Assembly (NCBI GenBank): GCA_046328035.1 | Contig: JAXLXI010000009.1 | Location: 62,001 to 126,000, forward strand | Reading direction: 5' to 3' | DNA length: 64,000 nt | DNA from: JBGASG01 sp046328035 | GTDB taxonomy: Bacteria; Cyanobacteriota; Vampirovibrionia; Obscuribacterales; Obscuribacteraceae | Part shown: one piece after another, positions 52,047 to 60,050 of the stretch | Layout: every line of letters starts with the position of its first letter | Position numbering within the stretch: the first letter of the stretch is position 1 | Program-made: the position numbers and the translations under genes | The notes under the pieces: generated by a model | The model's input: the letters and a program-made list of their open reading frames with translations, nothing else | Told to the model about the DNA's origin: nothing | Database searches by the model: none

Positions 52047-52222
52047 CAGAACTTTGTGCGGTTCGCTAACAATTTCTTAGCGGTTGAGCTCGATTCCAGC
52101 CTGGTGAGGGTTTCCGGTTTCAGGCCTGGTCCATTGGCGCCTCAGGGTTTTTACCCTAGGTCTGGGGTCCGCAGGCGCCTACTATATATATGTCCCGTGT
52201 AGTCCCAACCGGAGTAATTGAT

Positions 52223-52786
52223 TTGCTGTTAAAAAGTGGCATCACCGCAGCCATTGCAGCGGCGCTCCTTGGACAGGTAGCTCTGGCGCAAACGAGCGCG
52301 CCAGGCCATTCACCCGCAACAGACCAAGCCAGCCGTCCGGCTCAGCCGCCGCAGGCTAAACCCGCATCCCGCTCTCAAATCGAAAAGGCTGCCACCAGAG
52401 CCATCGGCATGAACTGGTATCCGCCTAAGTGCAACCCGTGTCCCCCATCTGCGGTTATTCGCATCAAAGTGGATGAGCAGGGTGGCGTGCGCGAGAAACA
52501 GATGGTTCAGTCATCGGGCGTTTCGATCTTCGACCAGGCAGCAATGAACGCAATCAAAGATCAGCCGAAGGCGTTTCCTCCGCTCTGGTCCGCGTACCCA
52601 GGCGGTTCGCTGGAAGTCGTCTTCGACGGCAACATCTATCACGCCAATGCGGTGACACTGCGTGCCGCCTCAACCGGCGATCAGTCGGGAAACAAAAACA
52701 AGCAATCCGGCGATGGCACCGCACGAATCACCGGCAAGGTAGTTGGTGCACGCACCAAACCTATTGAGGAAGATTCGGCGAAATGA
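52223..52786 (+). CDS. Secreted TonB-C-terminal-like protein, copy 1
   Basis: 187 residues from a TTG at 52223, chosen because GGAG lies 8 bp upstream and it gives a compact signal peptide (LLKSGITAAIAAALLGQVALA); an ATG at 52190 has no ribosome site and sits in a TATATAT box that may be the -10. The domain reads MNWYPPKCNPCPPSAVIRIK, then DEQGGVREKQMVQSSGVSIF and AAMNAIKDQP, the TonB C-terminal/TonB_2 pattern. It is first of three tandem paralogues with coupled starts. No TonB membrane anchor or ExbBD genes are near. Confidence 0.7.
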   Translation: MLLKSGITAAIAAALLGQVALAQTSAPGHSPATDQASRPAQPPQAKPASRSQIEKAATRAIGMNWYPPKCNPCPPSAVIRIKVDEQGGVREKQMVQSSGVSIFDQAAMNAIKDQPKAFPPLWSAYPGGSLEVVFDGNIYHANAVTLRAASTGDQSGNKNKQSGDGTARITGKVVGARTKPIEEDSAK

Positions 52787-53385
52787 AATGGGGCGCACTA
52801 CTTGCGGTGGCACTGATGTTTCCTGCACCAGCAGCGGACGCGCAGCAAGTTATATACGGCGATCTGAAAAAGTCCAAAAAGGTTAAAGTCACCGCGCAAA
52901 AAACAAAGCGTCCCGATCAAGCAGGCAAGGCTGACGTCTATCCGCAGGAGGTCTTCAACAAGACACTTGAAGATGCGCTTACCGCAATTGCGCGCAATTG
53001 GTATCCGCCGAAGTGCAACCCGGGCGTCAAGGGTCCAGTCATTCGTATGAAACTGGACATGCATGGCTCCGTGCACGAGAAGTATGTCGTCGAGTCTTCT
53101 GGGGTTGCGCTGATGGACGAGTCGGCCATGAACGCCATCGAGTATCAGGCGCCGGAGTTTCATGTACTGCGCGAAATGTACAAGGAAGGTGCGTTCGACG
53201 TCGTCTTTGATCCATCTTTGCGCAAGCCGTATTGCGTTACTGTCCGTCCGCTATCGGCGGAGGCTGCCAGGCTCAAACCTGCAAGTGAGTCTGGAGTGGG
53301 TGAAGGCAGTGGCACATCGCGCATCACCGGCAAGTTTGTCGGCGCTCGCGACCATCAACCTGACGAGAAACAACCCGATGATTAA
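52783..53385 (+). CDS. Secreted TonB-C-terminal-like protein, copy 2
   Basis: 200 residues, starting in an ATGA overlap with copy 1. A signal peptide (KWGALLAVALMFPAPAADAQ) is followed by a Lys-rich stretch and the same domain: RNWYPPKCNPGVKGPVIRMK, VHEKYVVESSGVALMDESAM. It shares the W-Y-P-P-K-C start and the C-terminal RITGKxVGAR phrase with copy 1. Probably a periplasmic binding protein of unknown ligand, with the copies acting together. Confidence 0.7.
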   Translation: MKWGALLAVALMFPAPAADAQQVIYGDLKKSKKVKVTAQKTKRPDQAGKADVYPQEVFNKTLEDALTAIARNWYPPKCNPGVKGPVIRMKLDMHGSVHEKYVVESSGVALMDESAMNAIEYQAPEFHVLREMYKEGAFDVVFDPSLRKPYCVTVRPLSAEAARLKPASESGVGEGSGTSRITGKFVGARDHQPDEKQPDD

Positions 53386-54028
53386 ATCCGGTGGTGCGTT
53401 AGCCGTGATTTTGGTAGCTATCGCTGTCGGCAATATCACTGCCCCCGCTCGCGCCAAAGCGTCGTCGATGACGCCTCTATCGCAGTCGGTCATATGGGGC
53501 TCCCGGAAGGCGTATAGCGATGGTGAGCCGATGATCCAAACGGCGCATATTATCGAAAAGATTCGTGCCCGTGTCATCCAACAGGTTCAATCGAAATGGA
53601 GTCCCCCCTGTATAGATGGAAGTTCGCACAAAGTTGTGCTCAACTTCCGCTTCTCCAAGGACGGCAACGCAGTCGATGTTCGAGTCGCGCGATCCTCCGG
53701 TTATGCGGCTTTGGACAAGGCCGCAATCCACGCACTTGAACGCTCAGCCGACTTCGATGGATGCGTGGCGCCTTTCGCGTTTTTGTTTTCGGTCTACGGC
53801 GAGTCGACATTCGAGGTTGTTTTCGACGCGGAAGGAAATCTCCAATCTCCCGTGGCGCTTTGGCAAATCCAGGCACTGCCCGTGGTGAAGGAAGACGACA
53901 TCTCGCTTGATCTGAGCGACGATGAGTTAGTCGCTACGCAGCCCGGACAGGGGCAGATCAAGGGACACGTTGTCCACGCGAAGCCCGCGCGGCGACACGC
54001 GACGTCAGCGGCGTCCAACGCAAACTGA
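53378..54028 (+). CDS. Secreted TonB-C-terminal-like protein, copy 3
   Basis: 216 residues from the ATG at 53378, which overlaps the stop of copy 2; the longer open frame to 53162 is only the shadow of copy 2. Signal peptide IKSGGALAVILVAIAVGNIT then the domain with SKWSPPCIDGSSHKVVLNFR, DGNAVDVRVARSSGYAALDK and AAIHALERSADF. It is more diverged than copies 1 and 2. A His/Arg-rich tail ends the protein. Confidence 0.68.
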   Translation: MIKSGGALAVILVAIAVGNITAPARAKASSMTPLSQSVIWGSRKAYSDGEPMIQTAHIIEKIRARVIQQVQSKWSPPCIDGSSHKVVLNFRFSKDGNAVDVRVARSSGYAALDKAAIHALERSADFDGCVAPFAFLFSVYGESTFEVVFDAEGNLQSPVALWQIQALPVVKEDDISLDLSDDELVATQPGQGQIKGHVVHAKPARRHATSAASNAN

Positions 54029-54068
54029 CGCCGTTGCAAATTTGCTACGTCCCCGAATCTATCTCCGA

Positions 54069-54605
54069 TCAGGCGTTGCCTTCGATGTTTTGCGCGGGCG
54101 ACCCGGGCAACCCAGTCTGCGAGGAAGGGGGCAGCGGTGGTGTCAGCGCATCGAGCTCGTCGAGCTCGTCGAATGCAGGGTGTTCCGCTGTCTCTCGGTC
54201 GGCATCCCTACCCAACCCGTATGCGTCAAGCACCGAAATCAATTCATCCCGCAAAACATCGCGGTCGTAATGCTCCATGGTGATGTACTTCTCGGCGCCC
54301 AGAGCGTGCGCAGCAATCTGTAGCCCGTGCCGCACCGAGCGCGCGAAAGTGGATGACTTGCTGCAGTAAAAAACAAATGGAATGTGATGAAAGCGGATAT
54401 TCGTCTTCACTGTCTTCAAGAAATCGAAGACGCTGCCGTCGTGCTCAAGGTGCACCGCCGACACAATCAAATCGAAATCTTCGCGATTGATCGCCTGTAT
54501 CGCCTGACTGACGTGATCGAATAGCTGAATCTCGCAATCTGGTAAAGCTTCCCTGATATTGAATACGTTCTCTGCCTTCTCCTGCAGCACCAAGACCTTC
54601 AACAC
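54069..54605 (-). CDS. Pseudo-receiver domain protein
   Basis: 178 residues. The layout is a response-regulator receiver (LKVLVLQEKAENVFNIREAL, then FDLIVSAVHLEHDGSVFDFL and IPFVFYCSKSS), but the phospho-acceptor position is Ala (DLIVSAVHL) rather than Asp. The acidic pair of strand 1 is also missing. The C-terminal 45 residues are an acidic, Asp/Glu/Pro-rich tail. It probably works as a phosphorylation-independent interaction module. It resembles the orphan receiver at 215-613 in size and context. Confidence 0.65.
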   Translation of the reverse strand: MLKVLVLQEKAENVFNIREALPDCEIQLFDHVSQAIQAINREDFDLIVSAVHLEHDGSVFDFLKTVKTNIRFHHIPFVFYCSKSSTFARSVRHGLQIAAHALGAEKYITMEHYDRDVLRDELISVLDAYGLGRDADRETAEHPAFDELDELDALTPPLPPSSQTGLPGSPAQNIEGNA

Positions 54606-54670
54606 AGCTTTCTCCTTATGTGAGGGCGCATGAGGATCAGTCGAGTCAGATGGCTGGGCGGTTGCACGGA

Positions 54671-54696
54671 AAAGCCCGATATTGATATCGGGCTTT
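54671..54696. terminator. Bidirectional-type hairpin terminator
   Basis: AAAGCCCGATAT and ATATCGGGCTTT form a 12-bp perfect stem around a 2-base centre (a larger loop is likely in RNA). It lies 30 bp downstream of the FKBP gene, which is read leftward, and has an A-run on one side and T-run on the other. Confidence 0.65.
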
Positions 54697-54725
54697 CCTG
54701 AACGCTTATGATTTGGCGGGCCTTA

Positions 54726-55178
54726 TTATTGAGCGCCCAAAAGCTGCACTTCGAACACGAGGGTGGCGTTTCCCGGAATGACCGGCGGCATGCCACCGGC
54801 TCCGTAGCCCAGATTTGGCGGGATGACAAGAATGCGTTTGCTGCCGATACGCATCGATGCGACGCCTTCGTCCCATCCTTTAATGACTTCTCCGCGTCCC
54901 AGTCCGAAGCTGAACGGTTGTCCGCGATCGACGGAGCTGTCGAACTTCTTGCCATTCATCAGCAACCAACCCGTGTAGTGGACGTTGACACTCTGTCCCG
55001 GGCGTGGCGACGGTCCGTTGCCGGTGACGGTATCTTTGTATTGCAAGCCGGACGGCGTTTTAACGAATTTGCCCAGCTTCTTCAGATCCGGGGCGCCCTG
55101 TGAAATCGCCGACGGTACTGAGACGCAGGCGACCGTAACCATCGCAGATGCGAGTAATAGCGCGAGTTTCTTTTTCAT
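54726..55178 (-). CDS. Secreted FKBP-type peptidyl-prolyl isomerase
   Basis: 150 residues. A signal peptide (KKKLALLLASAMVTVACVSV) exports it; the Cys in VTVAC is a weak lipobox. The FKBP domain is complete: VHYTGWLLMNGKKFDSSVDR, FSFGLGRGEVIKGWDEGV, and IPPNLGYGAG near the end. It speeds proline isomerisation during folding of envelope proteins. Monocistronic, ending at the hairpin at 54671-54696. Confidence 0.92.
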   Translation of the reverse strand: MKKKLALLLASAMVTVACVSVPSAISQGAPDLKKLGKFVKTPSGLQYKDTVTGNGPSPRPGQSVNVHYTGWLLMNGKKFDSSVDRGQPFSFGLGRGEVIKGWDEGVASMRIGSKRILVIPPNLGYGAGGMPPVIPGNATLVFEVQLLGAQ

Positions 55179-55253
55179 TTGTCAGCCCTCTTGACGGTGC
55201 ATATTATCCATTACTTTGCGATTACGCGCTCAAGGTCGCTAAAATAAGTACCT

Positions 55254-55847
55254 ATGCCCATTCGACTTATGGTTGTTGATGATCACCCGCCCACCCGCGA
55301 AGCCGCAGTCACTGCGCTGCAGGCGGACGGCATTATCGAGGTAATCGGCGAAGCCGAGACCTCCGATGAAGCCTGGAAGATGGCGAGTGCCCTCCTGCCC
55401 GATGTGGTGCTGCTTGATTTGCACCTGCCGGGTCTGATGCAGACCGAGGTTTTGATCAAGAAACTTGCTTCGCTGCGCAACGCTCACGTTGTCGTCTACG
55501 CCAGTCAAAGCAAGGCGGCGGAGGTGCAAGACCTGCTTGATGTCGGTGCCTGCGCCTATATTCTCAAAGCCGATCCGCCCGCGCTGGCGCGCATGGCGAT
55601 CTTGATGGTGACACGCGGTTCTACCGGTGTGCTCTCACCATCGCTGCCGCGCAATATCACCAAGCTCGATCAAGCGGAGCGCAATATTCTCAAGCACGTC
55701 ACCAAGCGTGGTGGCGTTCCCAAGGCTGCCGAAAGAATGGGGCTCACCGAGTTTGACCTCAACCAGATTCTGGAAGCGCTGGCTGAAAAGCTGGAACTGC
55801 CCAACGGCGACTATCTAGTGCGCTGGGCTAAAAAACACGGCTTCTAA
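55254..55847 (+). CDS. Response regulator with C-terminal helical output domain
   Basis: 197 residues. The receiver is canonical: VVDDHPPTRE acidic pair, acceptor Asp54 in VVLLDLHLPG, and the later Ser/Lys positions (YASQSK, ILKADPP). The C-terminal 65 residues (LDQAERNILKHVTKRGGVPK, then AAERMGLTEFDLNQILEAL) resemble a NarL/LuxR-type HTH but are atypical. No histidine kinase is adjacent. It probably controls genes elsewhere. Confidence 0.82.
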   Translation: MPIRLMVVDDHPPTREAAVTALQADGIIEVIGEAETSDEAWKMASALLPDVVLLDLHLPGLMQTEVLIKKLASLRNAHVVVYASQSKAAEVQDLLDVGACAYILKADPPALARMAILMVTRGSTGVLSPSLPRNITKLDQAERNILKHVTKRGGVPKAAERMGLTEFDLNQILEALAEKLELPNGDYLVRWAKKHGF

Positions 55848-55864
55848 CTATTCTTCAAAGTGGG

Positions 55865-56455
55865 CTAAGGCTTCACGCCCAGCATGTAGCCGGCCACGGT
55901 CAGCCCCTGCAACATGCCACCAAATATGATGACAATCAGTTCCTTCACCGAGAAGGCGTGCCGCATGGCGCGTCCGGACGGCTCGACGCTGTCCCAGTAC
56001 TGGTTGATCCAGTGCTGCACGAACGCAAAGGGGATTGCCGAGAGTAGTCCCAGAAAGAAAAACGGCGGCGGGAAGCAAAACAAAAATGTCAAGCTGATGA
56101 ACGAGCCGAAAATTATTCCGGCTGCCAGTAAAGGGCTGCGCCGCGGCAGCGACTTCTCATCAGGCACAAGCTGGGCGATGCTCAAAAACTGCGTGACGAT
56201 CAAGAACAGGTTGAGCACCGGCACGAACAACCCGATTGAACGCAGCAGCGGGCTGATGTCTTTGAACGGTTTCAGCGCTTCGGATTGAGCCGCGTCTCCC
56301 GAAACCAGCGCTGCTTGTTTCGAAAAGTCACGCCAGTTTTTGTACGACCAATATATAAGGTAGGCTATCGAAGTGACCCAGCACAAAACCAGCACGTGCC
56401 AGGCGGGCTGTTTCAATGAGTCTGGAGCGCTTTGCTCAGTGGTTGTTTCAGACAT
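55865..56455 (-). CDS. Membrane protein with DUF4234-like start
   Basis: 196 residues with about four membrane segments. The opening WHVLVLCWVTSIAYLIYWSY, then KNWRDF, resembles the DUF4234/related small membrane family. ISPLLRSIGLFVPVLNLFLI and the Pro/Phe-rich helix LTFLFCFPPPFFFLGLL follow. No catalytic motif. Convergent with the response regulator at 55847; function unknown. Confidence 0.6.
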   Translation of the reverse strand: MSETTTEQSAPDSLKQPAWHVLVLCWVTSIAYLIYWSYKNWRDFSKQAALVSGDAAQSEALKPFKDISPLLRSIGLFVPVLNLFLIVTQFLSIAQLVPDEKSLPRRSPLLAAGIIFGSFISLTFLFCFPPPFFFLGLLSAIPFAFVQHWINQYWDSVEPSGRAMRHAFSVKELIVIIFGGMLQGLTVAGYMLGVKP

Positions 56456-56540
56456 GTTGTCCCTTCTTTACTCGATTTCATTACATGGCGTCCTGAATGC
56501 CGGATAATTCTCAGGAATCAGCATGGCGAGGGCTTCTTAA

Positions 56541-56903
56541 ATGGTGAATTCGGTGATGCTCGTCGGTCGCGCCGGTCGTGACCCGGAGATGCGCTACTTC
56601 GAATCTGGTCGGGTCAAGACAACGTTCAGCCTCGCCGTCAATCGTCCGACCAAAGAACGTGAAACCGATTGGTTTGACATCGAGCTCTGGGGTCGCCAAG
56701 CTGAAGTCGCCGGCGAATACGTGCGCAAGGGCAGCTTGATCGGCATCGAAGGACGCCTTGATTTCAGCCGCTGGACTGCCGACGACGGCGTCAAAAACGT
56801 CCGCCCGTATATACACGGCACCAACCTGCGTTTGCTCGGCAGCAAGAAAGACAGCGGCGGCGGTGGCGGTGATTTCGGGTCGCACGACGATTTCAGTGCG
56901 TAA
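56541..56903 (+). CDS. ssb: Single-stranded DNA-binding protein
   Basis: 120 residues. The OB fold is canonical: VNSVMLVGRAGRDPEMRYFE, FSLAVNRP, WFDIELWGRQAEVAGEYVRK and GSLIGIEGRLDFSRW. The linker after residue 105 is very short (Gly-rich) and the tail ends DDFSA rather than the classical DDIPF. The shortened tail suggests either a secondary SSB paralogue or a lineage with weak tail-mediated recruitment. Confidence 0.9.
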   Translation: MVNSVMLVGRAGRDPEMRYFESGRVKTTFSLAVNRPTKERETDWFDIELWGRQAEVAGEYVRKGSLIGIEGRLDFSRWTADDGVKNVRPYIHGTNLRLLGSKKDSGGGGGDFGSHDDFSA

Positions 56904-56931
56904 TCGCCAGCAGCGCGAAAGCACGTAACTT

Positions 56932-58539
56932 GTGAATATTGGCTTTGTCGATTACCTGATCATCGGAATTTACTTCGCGTTTGTTCTGGGCATCGGCATT
57001 GCACTGAAGCGCAACATGAAGAACAGCGAGGACTTCTTCCTCTCTGGCCGCTCGATTCCCAGTTGGATCACGGGATTGGCATTTATTTCGGCCAACCTGG
57101 GCGCCATCGAAGTGATGGGTATGGCTGCCAATGGTGCCCAGTACGGCATCATGACGGCGCACTTCTATTGGGTGGGCGCTATTCCCGCCATGCTCTTCCT
57201 GGCTGTTTTCATGATGCCGTTCTACTACGGTTCGCGCATCCGCAGCGTTCCCGAATATTTGAAACTGCGTTTCAACGAACCGACGCGCGCTTTCAACGCC
57301 GTTTCGTTCGCGGTGATGACGGTGCTCATGTCAGGCATCAACATGTACGCGATGGCGCTTGTGTTCAAGCTGTTGCTCGGCTGGGACATGAACGCCTCGA
57401 TCATCGTTTCTGCTTCGGTGGTTCTGGCGTACACCATGCTTGGTGGCTTGACTTCGTCTATCTACAACGAGGTGCTGCAGTTTTTCCTGATCGTTCTCGG
57501 TTTCGTGCCGCTGACGATTTTGGGCTTGATGAAGACCGGCGGCTGGCAGGCGATGATCGCCAAGATGCCGCCCGGTTATGGCAATCTCTGGGCGCACACC
57601 GCCAGTTATCACAACCCGATGCAGATCGACTGGATCGGATTGGTGACCGGACTCGGCTTCGTGCTGTCTTTCGGCTACTGGTGCACCGATTTTCTCGTCA
57701 TTCAAAGAGCGCTGGCCGCCGAGAGTTTGCCCGCCGCTCAGCGCACGCCATTGATCGCAGCATTTCCGAAAGTGCTGTTTCCGTTCATCACGGTTGTCCC
57801 CGGCATGCTGGCACTGGTTTTGGTGCCGGGACTGGGCACTAACAAGACCGACCTGTCGTGGAACCAGGCGTTGCCTCTCATGCTGGCTCAGTTTTACCCG
57901 CCGGGCATGCTGGGAATTGGTTTGACCGCCATGCTGGCCAGCTTCATGTCCGGCATGGCAGGCAACATCACCGCCTTCAACACAGTCTGGACCTACGACA
58001 TCTATCAGACCTATCTTGGCAAAGACAAAAGCGACAAGCATTACCTGTGGGTGGGACGCATTGCCACCGCAGCCGGTATCGTCGTTTCCATCTTCACGGC
58101 GTATCTGGTCATGAACAGCGCCAGCATCATGGACTACATGCAGACCATCTTTTCATTCTTCAATGCGCCGCTGTTCGCCACTTTCTTGTTGGGTATGTTC
58201 TGGAAACGCACCTCACCCTGGGGCGCGTTCATCGGGCTGGTTTGCGGCACCCTCGGTGCCGGCGCTCTTTTCTGGATGCAACAGGCCGGCATGCTTCACT
58301 ATGGCTCTGAAATGGCGGGCAACTTCTGGCGTTCGACCATCGCCTGGACGATCTGTTTCGTCGTTACCGTTCTGGTGACCTTCTTCACCAAGCCGAAACC
58401 CATCGAAGAGCTGCAGGGACTTGTCTGGGGAACTGCTTCGCCCATTGAAGTAGCGAACTTGCCCTGGTACAAACAACCCGCCATCGTCGCCGTGATCGTC
58501 CTCGTCTTCGCCCTCATCTTCAACATCATCTTCTGGTGA
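56932..58539 (+). CDS. Sodium:solute symporter (SSS family)
   Basis: 535 residues from a GTG at 56932, with about 13-14 membrane helices. The SSS family is shown by FLSGRSIPSWITGLAFISAN early on, by the SVVLAYTMLGGLTSSIYNEV segment and by FMSGMAGNITAFNTVW. The family couples Na+ entry to uptake of sugars, amino acids or other organic solutes; the sequence looks closest to SGLT-like members. Followed after 15 bp by a small membrane protein that may be part of the same transcript. Confidence 0.92.
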   Translation: MNIGFVDYLIIGIYFAFVLGIGIALKRNMKNSEDFFLSGRSIPSWITGLAFISANLGAIEVMGMAANGAQYGIMTAHFYWVGAIPAMLFLAVFMMPFYYGSRIRSVPEYLKLRFNEPTRAFNAVSFAVMTVLMSGINMYAMALVFKLLLGWDMNASIIVSASVVLAYTMLGGLTSSIYNEVLQFFLIVLGFVPLTILGLMKTGGWQAMIAKMPPGYGNLWAHTASYHNPMQIDWIGLVTGLGFVLSFGYWCTDFLVIQRALAAESLPAAQRTPLIAAFPKVLFPFITVVPGMLALVLVPGLGTNKTDLSWNQALPLMLAQFYPPGMLGIGLTAMLASFMSGMAGNITAFNTVWTYDIYQTYLGKDKSDKHYLWVGRIATAAGIVVSIFTAYLVMNSASIMDYMQTIFSFFNAPLFATFLLGMFWKRTSPWGAFIGLVCGTLGAGALFWMQQAGMLHYGSEMAGNFWRSTIAWTICFVVTVLVTFFTKPKPIEELQGLVWGTASPIEVANLPWYKQPAIVAVIVLVFALIFNIIFW

Positions 58540-58554
58540 GGAAACGAAACTAAC

Positions 58555-58788
58555 ATGCTTGAACTGCGAACAGTCATCGGAGCATATTTCGTCATCAACG
58601 GTGTCGTTTTGATTGTCTACGGCATCCTCATGCCGTCCCACATGAGTCCGGGGCTGCAATCCAACCTTAATCTCATCTGGGGGTTTGTCCTCTTATTTTT
58701 CGGGCTGTTCATGCTGCTTGCGGGCGCCCAGGCGCACAAGCATGACAAACAACGAACGAGCGATTCCGCCCGCGACCCGGATAAATAA
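58555..58788 (+). CDS. Small two-helix membrane protein
   Basis: 77 residues. Two hydrophobic segments, VIGAYFVINGVVLIVYGILM and LIWGFVLLFFGLFMLLAGAQ, are joined by a short loop. A polar tail rich in Lys/Asp/Arg ends it. Located 15 bp after the symporter gene, so it may be an accessory subunit. I know no named family. Confidence 0.65.
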   Translation: MLELRTVIGAYFVINGVVLIVYGILMPSHMSPGLQSNLNLIWGFVLLFFGLFMLLAGAQAHKHDKQRTSDSARDPDK

Positions 58789-58798
58789 AATCCCCGAT

Positions 58799-59440
58799 CT
58801 ACTGAAGATTGGCGTAGTAATCGCGCACTTCTTCCGTGCGCGGATGCACAGGCTTGCCTGATTCAATCAGATGTTTGATGCCCAACTCGCATGCCACCAC
58901 CAACGCATTGTCCAGGTCGCAGGTGCCTTCGAAATCCAGCGCATCCCAGATCGGTTGCCGGAAATTTTCCGGGCGACTTTCCTCCAGTGCGTCCGCTAAA
59001 TAAATGATCTTCGAAAGAGTGCTCATCGGCACTGCGCCCAGAGTGTGTTCGGCGATGGCATTCAGGACGTCTTCGTTGGTGATGTCCAGTTCGTGCATCG
59101 CCACTTCCGCCGCCACCGGTCCATGCAGCAAGTGTCCGTGGTGCGCTTCCAGATCCGTAAGCACCAGCCCGTATCCGCGCGCCATGCGCACCAGTTCATC
59201 ATCTTTGATGTGCTTGCAGCAATCGTGCACCCAGGCTGCTATCTCGGCTAGATGTTCGTCGCAGTGCGCGCGCTTGGCCAGTTTCTTCGCCACTGCCACT
59301 ACGCCTTCTATGTGACGAAACCGTTTGGGCTTGACGCGCGGGCGCACCCATTCACGCAGAAAGTCGCTCGTCACAGTGACCGGAATTCCATTGATGTGCG
59401 TCTCCGGAATCGGGGTGTGCGTGAAGTTGTCACCGGACAT
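58799..59440 (-). CDS. yqeK: YqeK-like HD-domain hydrolase
   Basis: 213 residues. The HD-domain metal ligands are visible: His in FRHIEGV, HCDEHLAEIAAWVHDCCKHI (paired His-Asp), then HLLHGPVAAEVAMHE and the late NAIAEHT with ITNEDVL before it. This is the YqeK pattern (symmetrical diadenosine tetraphosphatase). Its usual genomic partner NadD lies immediately upstream with an 11-bp overlap, supporting the assignment. Acts on Ap4A in the cytoplasm. Confidence 0.88.
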   Translation of the reverse strand: MSGDNFTHTPIPETHINGIPVTVTSDFLREWVRPRVKPKRFRHIEGVVAVAKKLAKRAHCDEHLAEIAAWVHDCCKHIKDDELVRMARGYGLVLTDLEAHHGHLLHGPVAAEVAMHELDITNEDVLNAIAEHTLGAVPMSTLSKIIYLADALEESRPENFRQPIWDALDFEGTCDLDNALVVACELGIKHLIESGKPVHPRTEEVRDYYANLQ

Positions 59441-60041
59441 AGTGTTGTTTCTCCAGCAGTATGTGGTTGACCTCCGGTGGTACCAGATATAGCACCGTGC
59501 CGCCGGCGCGCAAGCGATTGCGTATTTCGGAGGAAGACACCGGAAAATCCGGGAAGTGAATTATTTCGACGTTGGCGCCCGGTGGTGCCATGGCTTTCAG
59601 TTCGGCGTCGGACTCCTGACGCGGTGCCTTCACCAGATGCCGCGATGCCACCAGTATGCGGCAAAGCTTGAAGAGACGCGGAGCATCATGCCACTCGGTC
59701 AGATAGCCGAGATTGTCCTGACCGATGATCAAGTTGAGCTGCGTATCCTCTCCCCATTGCGACTTGAGTTGCGTCAGGGTCTCGACTGTGTACGAAGGTC
59801 CCTCGCGATCCATCTCGATGCGCGAGATCTGGAAATGCTCGTTGTTGGCGATGGCGGCCTGCACAAGTTCGTATCGCGACTCTTTGTCGAGGATGTCTTT
59901 GTTCTTGTGCGGCGGCGTTGAGTTGGGAATGAAGATTACTTTGTCCAGTTCGAACTGATCCCAGGCAAACTCGGCAATCAAAAGATGTCCGACGTGAATC
60001 GGATTGAACGTTCCGCAGAAAACTCCCAGTTGTGCCGCCAT
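59430..60041 (-). CDS. nadD: Nicotinate-nucleotide adenylyltransferase
   Basis: 203 residues. GVFCGTFNPIHVGHLLIAEF has the nucleotidyltransferase GxFxPxHxGH motif, PNSTPPHK follows, and FPVSSSEIRNRLRAGG is the ISSTxIR-like motif. It makes deamido-NAD from NaMN and ATP. It sits between alanine racemase (10 bp upstream) and YqeK. Length and motifs are normal for NadD. Confidence 0.93.
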   Translation of the reverse strand: MAAQLGVFCGTFNPIHVGHLLIAEFAWDQFELDKVIFIPNSTPPHKNKDILDKESRYELVQAAIANNEHFQISRIEMDREGPSYTVETLTQLKSQWGEDTQLNLIIGQDNLGYLTEWHDAPRLFKLCRILVASRHLVKAPRQESDAELKAMAPPGANVEIIHFPDFPVSSSEIRNRLRAGGTVLYLVPPEVNHILLEKQHYVR

Positions 60042-60050
60042 GTTTTCTCG

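Noticed and set aside
53162..53377. N-terminal extension of the third TonB-like protein
   Set aside because: It overlaps the coding part of copy 2 in another frame; the ATG at 53378 gives a proper signal peptide.
57063..57842. 259-codon frame inside the symporter gene
   Set aside because: Out-of-frame shadow of a membrane protein with intact family motifs.
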